This document shows positions 1 through 3,827 of a stretch of DNA of 5,774 bases, one piece after another (within the stretch, counting starts at the first letter, position 1; each line of letters begins with the position of its first letter). The stretch is from Synergistaceae bacterium (GTDB lineage Bacteria > Synergistota > Synergistia > Synergistales > Synergistaceae). The stretch is taken from contig JAAYEY010000237.1 in the NCBI GenBank assembly GCA_012728505.1, forward strand, positions 1-5,774, written 5' to 3'. Position numbers and translations under genes: made by a program. The notes under the pieces are model-generated. The model was not told the origin of the DNA. It searched no databases and saw nothing but the letters and a program-made list of their open reading frames with translations.

Positions 1-122
1 AAGGTGTGGAAACGGAGAGAGAACTCGAATTTGTACAGAGTCTCGGATGCAGGGTAGTTCAAGGTTTTTATTATTCAAAGCCTCTTCCTCTCAAAGAATT
101 TGAGGAAAAATATTTTAACTGA
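1..122 (+). CDS. EAL-domain protein, C-terminal fragment (cyclic-di-GMP phosphodiesterase family)
   Basis: Only the last 39 complete codons are present (frame from position 3, stop TGA 120-122); the gene begins left of the window. The peptide starts GVETERELEF and contains LGCRVVQGFYYSKPLP. These match the end of EAL domains: the EGVE segment (the Glu is cut by the window edge) and the conserved QG-x-x-x-S-K-P-L-P strand. EAL domains hydrolyse cyclic-di-GMP in the cytoplasm, often joined to GGDEF or sensor domains, but none of the upstream architecture is visible here, and neither are most catalytic residues. Whether the enzyme is active is therefore unknown. The gene converges on the minus-strand group II intron fragment, whose 3' end lies 16 bp past the stop codon. 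I see no intrinsic terminator of its own after the stop. Family assignment is confident. Confidence 0.85.
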   Translation, partial: GVETERELEFVQSLGCRVVQGFYYSKPLPLKEFEEKYFN

Positions 123-181
123 CATTCAAGCACATAAATCGAGTAGGAGGCTGCCCATTATTTGAGCAGCCGTCCTCTCAC

Positions 182-213
182 ACCACCGTACGCACCGTTC
201 GGTATACGGCGGT
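182..213 (-). other. Group II intron domain V catalytic hairpin
   Basis: This is a 32-nt hairpin on the minus strand. Its lower stem pairs ACCGCCGTA with TACGGTGGT (one G-U pair), followed by a two-nucleotide CG bulge, an upper stem of UACC with GGUG, and a four-base loop. The CGC triad lies in the 5' arm of the lower stem. The geometry and sequence are those of class C introns, and no disabling change is visible. Confidence 0.88.
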
Positions 214-264
214 TCGGTAAAGTAAGCGCATTGCCTCGTATCTCTCGGAGATGTCATCATATCC

Positions 265-274
265 TTGTGTTGTG
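265..274. repeat. 5-bp tandem duplication that breaks the maturase frame
   Basis: TTGTG is repeated twice in direct succession (CACAA twice on the minus strand). Removing one copy restores a continuous maturase frame from LTNKYLASQ into GYDDISERYEAM. The duplication is therefore probably the mutation that caused the frameshift. Confidence 0.75.
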
Positions 275-542
275 ATGCGAGGTATTTGTTTGTTAATGAC
301 CTGCTGAGTATCCAGCTACCTGCTATTCTCCAGTAACCAAGTCTGCTGTTTGCCCATTGCCATGCATGGCTTTTATCAATTCCAAGTTTGACAAGATTGT
401 ATTCTTTGGCGCTTATTCTCTTCCACTGTTTCCAGTAGATTTGACGTATGCGCCGTTTTGTCAATTCAGATATGTCCTTCATAATGTATCCCATGTCTGC
501 TATGGAGTAGTACCCAAGCCAGCCAGTGGTATATCTGTAAGC

Positions 543-668
543 GTCAAACCCTTTAAATATCTCAAATACATCTTTGGGACCTTGCCTAACATCCCGAAAG
601 AGAACTTTCATAAGCTGCTGCCGTGGAGCAAAGATTTGCCCGACAGATTAATCTTGGAACAAACCTAG
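543..668 (+). pseudogene. tnpC: IS66 transposase TnpC, C-terminal remnant
   Basis: The frame reads VKPFKYLKYIFGTLPN, then HKLLPWSKDLPDRLIL, and stops at TAG 666-668. This is the characteristic end of IS66 TnpC proteins (the IS66 C-terminal element), where a Y-L-x-x-(I/L)-F-x-x-L-P-N segment is followed by LLPW. Only about 41 residues remain of a protein normally near 500, so the DDE catalytic core is absent. The frame is open further upstream, to an ATG at 357, but that part is antisense to the intron maturase and is not transposase. The coding segment joins straight onto the left terminal repeat, which implies an internal deletion. It cannot transpose itself; the terminal repeats might still be recognised by a transposase supplied elsewhere. 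Confidence 0.78.
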
Positions 669-743
669 CCACGTTTCCTCCATAACTCCATATAGTAAGA
701 ACTTGAGACTCAGTCACCTGTCATGTGCTTATCTTTAGTGCAG

Positions 744-789
744 AAAAATAATATCCCGGGCCTTAGATAATATCTAAGTCCGGGATATT
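744..789 (-). terminator. Long hairpin with U-tract inside the IS66 remnant
   Basis: AATATCCCGG (750-759) pairs with CCGGGATATT (780-789), and CTTAGAT (762-768) pairs with ATCTAAG (772-778). This makes a 17-bp stem with a small GC/T internal loop and a 3-nt loop. On the minus strand it is followed by ATTTTTC (743-749), which fits an intrinsic terminator reading from the baeRF side. The plus strand lacks a T-tract, although the position after tnpC would suit a tnpC transcript end. Confidence 0.55.
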
Positions 790-876
790 TGACGCTTACG
801 TAATATCAAATCCCGTATATTCAAGCTGAGGGATAACCTTGCATATTTTTAATATATTTTTATCAATTTCTGTCCG

Positions 877-887
877 TTGACGCTTAC
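877..887. repeat. Third copy of the IS66-like end sequence TTGACGCTTAC
   Basis: TTGACGCTTAC here is identical to 789-799 and is the reverse complement of 537-547. Preceded by GTCCG, it also partly matches the longer context of the 789-799 copy, which has GTCCG, six extra bases, then TTGACGCTTAC. On the minus strand it opens as GTAAGCGTCAACGGACAG, a plausible IS66-type terminal repeat. The 77 bp between the two copies (800-876) are AT-rich and show no recognisable gene. Confidence 0.6.
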
Positions 888-918
888 CTTACAAGTCGGC
901 GTGCCCAGCCGGGCACAC
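888..918 (-). ncRNA. Possible 5' end of a second class C group II intron (short scar)
   Basis: Reading the minus strand from 918 gives GTGTGCCCGGCTGGGCACG, preceded by TTTTT. Bacterial group II introns begin GTGYG, and class C introns commonly start GTGTGCCCGGC with an early hairpin and lie directly after terminator U-tracts. Here the hairpin is GTGCCC paired with GGGCAC around a 4-nt loop. After 31 nt the sequence changes to the IS66-like end at 887, and none of the usual domain I motifs follow. It could instead be an ordinary short hairpin. Confidence 0.45.
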
Positions 919-957
919 AAAAATAGCGGAACGCCCTTGGTTCAGAGGGGGGTGCTT
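919..957 (-). terminator. Weak terminator-like region after the baeRF gene
   Basis: On the minus strand, about 30 nt after the baeRF stop, AGC and GAAC can pair with GTTC and GCT around a large asymmetric internal loop, followed by ATTTTTG. The U-tract is clear but the stem is poor, so this is a tentative end for the baeRF transcript. It would also be the insertion target of the intron-like sequence that follows. Confidence 0.3.
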
Positions 958-985
958 TAGTTCGGGATGTTACTGCTTTCTGAGA

Positions 986-2134
986 TCAATATCGTAAAAC
1001 GGCAGCCAGCGACTCTCCGCCCGGCATTTCGTCCGATACCATGGCGTAAACATCTCCACCGTTTCGCATGGTCTTTGCCGCTGCGAGGTCGAGAAGGTCC
1101 TGAGCTCCCGCTGGGTGGTCCTTCGAGATTTCGATGGAATCATTCTCCCTGTCATACCGTCCCCAGATCTGCTGATTCTTCGGGATAAAGAGAGATTCTA
1201 CTCTTCCGTGCTCCGCCGCGCGAAGGGCTTCGGAGATATCGCTCGTGATCTGTTTGGTACCAGTAAGCTCGAAGTACTTTTCTTTTGCTTTCCTCATATC
1301 CTCTCCGAAGATCGGTTCGACGAGGGGCCACGCTTTTTCATGAAGGTTCTCCGCGTTGAGTTCATCGGGATTACCTTTCACGCCCCCTTCCACAAGGTGG
1401 GGGTAGGTGTTTGCCTCCCTGTAGAGATGGAAAAGATATTCCACACCCGCAATGACGAGAGGAACTTTTCCCCCCACCAGAATGTCGGAAAGTTCTCCGT
1501 CGATCTGGTGGAACCATTTTTGAATCCGGTCCTTCTCGTCGTCTTTAGGATTGTGCCCGTGGTAAATGGCAGCCCGTTCTCCTCTCGCTGAAGAAGTTCC
1601 GGTGTGATATTGAAGATGGCCCTGCACACCGTCGAGGTTTAGCGCCTCGGCAACACTCTGAGGCATGTCCTCAAGATTGACTTCTTCTACACTGTATCGG
1701 GTTCCCTCGAAGAGGCGTACCTGCTTCTGACTGAGGGCTAGAATGTAAAATCGTCCATCCCTCGCGAAGTAGGGAAGCAGCGGTTTCAGGTGAAAGCGGT
1801 CGGAAACCACAACCAATTCTTCGAAAGAAACGGGAAGTCTGTAGAAGCGGCTCTCTCCGCTCCCCAAAAAGGCAGCCAGCCCATCGCTCTGTTTTTGCCA
1901 GAAAAAGGAATCCTGAAGAAGCTGCCATGCTGGTTGGAGATATTCTTTGATGTCTGACGACCGTATTCCCTTTTTTTCAAGCCGTTCCTCTGCGGCTCGG
2001 AGGAGATTCTTCCACCGGACAGGATCCTGTTGGATCTCGATCCCGCGCCGATGGGTCGGCATATATAGTGAGATAAGCCACTCTTTATTTCCTTCCAGAA
2101 GCGGTTCCAGCTCTTTCATTGTAAAAAAATCCAT
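986..2134 (-). CDS. Bacterial archaeo-eukaryotic release factor-like (baeRF) family protein, 382 aa
   Basis: The protein resembles bacterial eRF1/Pelota-related (baeRF) proteins, proposed from sequence comparison to act at the ribosome; their cellular role is poorly known. Recognisable stretches are MDFFTMKELEPLL at the N-terminus, SLYMPTHRRG with IQQDP near residues 23-38, FEELVVVSDRFHLKPLLP and RFYILALSQKQVRLFEGTRY in the middle, VIAGVEYLFHLYREANTYPH, and the C-terminal LLDLAAAKTMRNGGDVYA ending AAVLRY. No GGQ tripeptide is present, so peptidyl-tRNA hydrolysis in the manner of classical release factors is not supported. I chose ATG 2134 over the in-frame upstream ATG (2191) because GGAGGAGG lies 8 nt before it and the family begins with this MDxF segment. 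The frame is intact. By eye it is more GC-rich than its AT-rich neighbours, suggesting separate ancestry. The exact baeRF subfamily (perhaps 3 or 7) is uncertain. Confidence 0.8.
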   Translation of the reverse strand: MDFFTMKELEPLLEGNKEWLISLYMPTHRRGIEIQQDPVRWKNLLRAAEERLEKKGIRSSDIKEYLQPAWQLLQDSFFWQKQSDGLAAFLGSGESRFYRLPVSFEELVVVSDRFHLKPLLPYFARDGRFYILALSQKQVRLFEGTRYSVEEVNLEDMPQSVAEALNLDGVQGHLQYHTGTSSARGERAAIYHGHNPKDDEKDRIQKWFHQIDGELSDILVGGKVPLVIAGVEYLFHLYREANTYPHLVEGGVKGNPDELNAENLHEKAWPLVEPIFGEDMRKAKEKYFELTGTKQITSDISEALRAAEHGRVESLFIPKNQQIWGRYDRENDSIEISKDHPAGAQDLLDLAAAKTMRNGGDVYAMVSDEMPGGESLAAVLRY

Positions 2135-2142
2135 GGAACGAT

Positions 2143-2150
2143 CCTCCTCC
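2143..2150 (-). promoter_or_regulatory. Shine-Dalgarno of the baeRF gene (fixes the start)
   Basis: GGAGGAGG on the minus strand ends 8 nt before ATG 2134. No comparable site precedes the upstream in-frame ATG at 2191, so the shorter 382-residue product is preferred. Confidence 0.85.
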
Positions 2151-2237
2151 TTGTGGATGACATTTTTTCCTGCCCTTAGGGCGGAAACCATAGTGATAAC
2201 AGCTCTTCGTTCCTATACCAGCGAGTTATTTACGGAG

Positions 2238-2300
2238 TTACGAGATTGTGCCGGCCCGCTCAAGAACGATAGCGCCTGCCAAAATCAGCCATACGCTCAT
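2238..2300 (-). pseudogene. N-terminal remnant resembling a small multidrug resistance (SMR/EmrE-type) transporter
   Basis: A 20-codon frame reads MSVWLILAGAIVLERAGTIS and stops at TAA 2238-2240. It aligns without gaps to the start of SMR proteins: a short hydrophobic first helix with L-A-G-A-I at 7-11 and glutamate exactly at position 14, followed two residues later by A/I-G-T. In EmrE, Glu14 carries protons and substrate. SMR proteins are about 105-110 residues with four helices and work as dimers in the inner membrane; here only half of helix 1 remains in frame. The next bases hold two in-frame stops, and any further SMR-like sequence up to the baeRF Shine-Dalgarno is too decayed to trust. 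There is no strong ribosome-binding site before the ATG. A chance hydrophobic frame is the alternative. Confidence 0.5.
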
Positions 2301-2329
2301 TCCATTTGGCTTTCGTGATTCTACAGTCT

Positions 2330-2353
2330 ATTTCTAAAGAAATGAAATTCATT
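2330..2353. repeat. Two overlapping short inverted repeats in the leader region
   Basis: ATTTCT-AA-AGAAAT (2330-2343) overlaps the palindrome AATGAA-A-TTCATT (2341-2353). They lie between the predicted -10 box (2405-2410) and the SMR-like remnant. They could be operator half-sites or merely AT-rich symmetry. Confidence 0.3.
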
Positions 2354-2404
2354 ATGTTCTCCCGTGAGTTCAAGTTTTGATATAAACTACTGCGATTCCA
2401 TTCT

Positions 2405-2433
2405 AATCTAATCTATTTCTTCGGTCATGTCAA
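2405..2433 (-). promoter_or_regulatory. Sigma-70-type promoter upstream of the SMR remnant and baeRF gene
   Basis: The minus strand has a perfect TTGACA (-35, 2428-2433), a 17-bp spacer and TAGATT (-10, 2405-2410; four of six consensus bases). Transcription would begin near 2398, run through the SMR-like remnant and reach the baeRF start at 2134 after roughly 260 nt. It is the only strong promoter candidate I see upstream of baeRF. Confidence 0.5.
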
Positions 2434-2514
2434 TGTTTCGTAGACATCCTTATGACTTATGTTAATTGAAGTTTCGCGAAATAATACTGGTTGTTTGGAC
2501 CGTTTAGCAACTGT

Positions 2515-2750
2515 TCAGCCATTGCTTAGCCATGAAGGAAATCTCATGTTTTTTGAGGACCGTAGGTTTATGTCAAAATATACTGAAATTATCCGTATTG
2601 TGAAAATCATTGCAAGCCCCAGCTTCATTGCCGCCCCTTCTCCGACGATCGGATAGATGAACCACTTGAATATAACTCCGGCAAATGCTGCCAACGCATA
2701 AATCCCTCCGAAAAATAACAGGGATCCTCTGAGCAAGGATGCATATCCCT
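2515..2750 (-). pseudogene. UPF0126/TRIC-type membrane protein, 3' remnant with frameshifts
   Basis: Two frames together give the end of a UPF0126-family protein, a membrane family now linked to trimeric intracellular cation channels. One frame reads ILAQRIPVIFRR, matching the conserved RD-x-L-x-x-x-I-P-x-x-F segment after the first repeat. The next frame continues IYALAAFAGVIFKWFIYP and then MKLGLAMIFTIRIISVYFDI, the last two hydrophobic helices, before a polar tail and TGA at 2515-2517. The frames change within CGGAGGGATTTATGCG. A second disturbance may lie just upstream, where RDM appears in a third frame four bases too early. The first half of the gene is missing and is replaced by the intron maturase N-terminus, with the junction at about 2748-2752. 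It cannot encode a working protein. Confidence 0.68.
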
Positions 2751-2924
2751 TTTGTGTGCCTCTGCCATGTTGGTTCTGCTAAGGATACGTTCGAGCAGTA
2801 TTTCTGCGCTCTCTTCTCTTGCGCTTTCCGTGTGGACAATACTCGGCACTTTCATGGTACTTTCGGCTTCCAGCCTATCCTCACATGAACAGTCTGTTTT
2901 CACAGTTTTCTGCTTTCTATGCAT
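2748..2924 (-). pseudogene. Group II intron reverse transcriptase/maturase, N-terminal remnant (59 codons)
   Basis: The start is ATG 2924, with GGTAGG about 4 nt upstream. The product begins MHRKQKTVKTDCSCED and continues RLEAESTMKVPSIVH, then LLERILSRTNMAEAHKR. This is the standard opening of class C intron proteins, normally followed by a V-K-x-N-K-G-x-x-G-x-D stretch that begins the reverse transcriptase fingers. Here the similarity stops at Arg59, where the DNA becomes UPF0126-like. The frame runs on to a stop at 2625, but those about 40 residues are out-of-frame membrane-protein sequence. All catalytic reverse transcriptase motifs, including the YADD-type box, are lost. The fragment lies in domain IV of the intron RNA, its normal place. 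Confidence 0.85.
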
Positions 2925-3352
2925 CGTCCTACCTTCCTTCGTTTGAGAAGTTTGTTACCGTTCAGTCCTTCCTCACTATATCCGTGAGTACTATGACTTC
3001 TGCTGACTTCTTGAGGTTCAACCATACGTCGCCGCATGGGTTGCAGAGAGAGTTTTGTTTGCTCTACTCAGCCAGCCTCAAGATCTCCCCGAGTAAGTAC
3101 ACAGACTTTCCCCTCATCCATCCGCCGCATTTACACCATGGGATTCGTGCAGTGTTGCACTTTATCAGTTTGGCAGATTCGTCCGTCCCATAAATGCCTT
3201 ATATGCGGTTTCTGTTCGTCGGACCAAGGATTTGCCTCCGGCTTCCTTCAGATTCCACCTCACGATGGACACCCTTGTCTTCAGCTAACAGTTCCCACTG
3301 CAAAGCCTGTAACGGACTTTCACCGTCTAGCCTGCGCACATGTCGGGCGCAC
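2748..3352 (-). ncRNA. Class C (IIC) group II intron, 5' fragment (domains I-III and start of domain IV)
   Basis: The intron starts at 3352 with GTGCGCCCGACATGTGCGC, directly after the T-tract and one G of the preceding gene's terminator, the classic insertion position of class C introns. Conserved segments follow: AGACGGTGAAAGTCCG, GGAATCTGAAGGAAGC (3241-3256), GATGAGGGGAAAGTCTG, and AAGTCAGCAGAAGTCATAGT (about 2990-3009), which marks domain III before the open reading frame. All fit my recollection of the Oceanobacillus iheyensis class C ribozyme. Domains I-III look complete; the fragment ends inside the maturase gene at codon 59. There is therefore no protein-coding gene between 2925 and 3353; that stretch is ribozyme RNA. 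Its matching domains V and VI are either lost or are those at 138-213. Confidence 0.9.
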
Positions 3353-3353
3353 C

Positions 3354-3392
3354 AAAAAAAGAGAGCAAGCCTTAAATAAAGCCGCTCTCTTT
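3354..3392 (-). terminator. Intrinsic terminator of the 89-aa protein gene; group II intron target
   Basis: AAAGAGAGC (3358-3366) pairs perfectly with GCTCTCTTT (3384-3392) over 9 bp, and on the minus strand it is followed by seven T (3354-3360, which overlap the stem base). It starts 18 nt past the stop codon at 3411. The intron begins two bases after the T-tract, so the terminator has been kept as 5' exon. Confidence 0.9.
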
Positions 3393-3410
3393 CAATTCAT
3401 TACAAATTAT

Positions 3411-3680
3411 TTACTCTGAAGCCCTTGCTATGATATCTTTTATTATCTCTACGCCCTTTGGATTCATATTCACTACATCTTCAAGGTCTGTAGCCGAAAA
3501 ATTGGAGAAATCAAATTTTGCTTTTTTGAGTATTGCTGTACCTATGTGATGTACTGCTTCTTTGTTCTTTTTGTATATCCTGCTTTCAAGTTTCTTCATT
3601 CTTTCATCAAGTTCCTTCATAAGAACTTCCGGGCTTCTTCTTACTCTCTTTGGAGCTCCTTCTTTTTTCGCCTTTGCCAT
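3411..3680 (-). CDS. Small basic helical protein of unknown function, 89 aa
   Basis: I do not recognise this family. The N-terminal 16 residues are strongly basic ([16 protein letters not shown]). Residues 17-45 are a charged, probably coiled-coil helix with leucines and methionines at heptad-like spacing ([15 protein letters not shown]). The C-terminal half contains [15 protein letters not shown] and ends [11 protein letters not shown]. There is no signal peptide or membrane helix. Such a layout could bind nucleic acid or a protein partner, but nothing in the sequence decides this. The start ATG is preceded by AAAGGG 11 nt upstream, a slightly long spacing. The gene has its own promoter (3751-3778) and a strong terminator, so it is a monocistronic unit, and its intactness and regulation argue that it is real. 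AT-rich codon use resembles the surrounding non-coding DNA. Confidence 0.78.
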   Translation of the reverse strand: MAKAKKEGAPKRVRRSPEVLMKELDERMKKLESRIYKKNKEAVHHIGTAILKKAKFDFSNFSATDLEDVVNMNPKGVEIIKDIIARASE

Positions 3681-3750
3681 AAAACAATCAACCCTTTCTT
3701 ATTAATATCATCTTGTTTGTATTAGATTGAAATTAAAGTGTTATTTTGTG

Positions 3751-3778
3751 ATTATAACTAAAATATTTAAATTGTAAA
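3751..3778 (-). promoter_or_regulatory. Sigma-70-type promoter of the 89-aa protein gene
   Basis: The minus strand has TTTACA (-35, 3773-3778), a 16-bp spacer and a perfect TATAAT (-10, 3751-3756). The start point would be near 3744, leaving a leader of about 64 nt to ATG 3680. It lies in the AT-rich gap between the broken solute-binding protein gene and this gene. Confidence 0.7.
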
Positions 3779-3827
3779 GGTATATTTAAGCACTAGATTA
3801 TAAGTTGTACTTAAGTTTTAAAAGTTA

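Larger units (their letters stand above)
138..536 (-). ncRNA. Class C (IIC) group II intron, 3' fragment (part of domain IV, domains V and VI)
   Basis: On the minus strand this segment holds the end of the intron-encoded maturase gene, then a complete domain V (about 182-213) and domain VI (141-179), ending ACTCGAT at 138. Domain V begins ACCGCCGTATACC and ends GTACGGTGGT, closely resembling my recollection of the Oceanobacillus iheyensis class C intron. Domain VI folds as GAG-AGG, a small internal loop, GGCTGC, a loop, GCAGCC, CCT, a bulged A at 144, then CTC. The bulged A is the expected branch-point adenosine, 6 nt before the last base. The upstream part of the intron is missing: the sequence switches to an IS66-type terminal repeat at 537. 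The end at 138 is inferred from domain VI geometry and the usual AT terminus. Confidence 0.88.
178..536 (-). pseudogene. Group II intron reverse transcriptase/maturase, C-terminal remnant (frameshifted)
   Basis: From position 536 down, the minus strand reads RYTTGWLGYYSIADM, then RRIRQIYWKQWKR and SRLGYWRIAGSWILSRSL. This is the maturase-specific (GIIM, domain X) region of group II intron proteins, which helps the intron RNA fold and splice. All reverse transcriptase motifs are missing. At 265-274 a 5-bp tandem duplication shifts the frame. Past it, the other frame gives GYDDISERYEAMRLLYRTAV and stops at TGA 178-180, inside the start of domain VI, as expected for class C intron proteins. Without the duplication the two halves would be continuous. 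The literal open frame instead runs through domains V and VI into the exon (stop at 126) and its ATG at 611 lies in foreign DNA, so neither end is authentic. Non-functional. Confidence 0.85.
537..799 (+). mobile_element. IS66-family insertion sequence remnant, internally deleted
   Basis: The segment is bounded by GTAAGCGTCAAA at 537-548 and its inverted complement TTTGACGCTTAC at 788-799. IS66-family elements typically have ends beginning GTAA, often GTAAGCG. Between them lies the last part of a TnpC-type transposase gene (543-668, plus strand) and a hairpin-rich 3' stretch. An IS66 element is normally about 2.5 kb, so roughly nine tenths is gone; the left end is fused directly to the tnpC end, sharing GCGTCAA. 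The 8-bp flanks (GTATATCT on the left, GTAATATC on the right) are similar but not identical, so no true target duplication is established. A further copy of the end sequence at 877-887 may make the element, or a second one, extend to 887. Confidence 0.75.

Noticed and set aside
357..542. Upstream part of the plus-strand frame ending in the tnpC tail
   Set aside because: It is antisense to the maturase remnant and has no transposase similarity; only 543-668 matches TnpC.
126..611. A 161-residue minus-strand frame with ATG at 611 as a complete protein
   Set aside because: Residues before about 26 come from IS66 DNA, and those after the 5-bp duplication are out of frame with the true maturase end. 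The frame is a chimera, so it is described as a pseudogene at 178-536.
529..807. 8-bp target duplication around the IS66 remnant (GTATATCT versus GTAATATC)
   Set aside because: The two flanks differ and only align with an indel. A deletion next to the element would explain the lack of a true duplication.
537..887. CRISPR-like array from the repeated 11-mer
   Set aside because: There are only three copies, one inverted, with unequal spacing of about 77 and 241 bp. The motif and neighbouring tnpC fit IS66 ends instead.
1115..1591. Plus-strand open frame of 158 codons inside the baeRF gene
   Set aside because: It is antisense to a conserved gene, and I see no ribosome-binding site or recognisable family. 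It is a shadow frame.
3053..3057. CAAAA on the minus strand, complementary to the TTTTG that ends the 5' exon, as EBS1
   Set aside because: It appears to lie in the domain III region, not in the domain I loop that normally carries EBS1, so the pairing is probably coincidental.
3788..3815. AT-rich hairpin (TTAAGTAC with GTGCTTAA) after the solute-binding protein as a terminator
   Set aside because: The stem is weak, contains a wobble pair and has a long loop, and no T-tract follows it.
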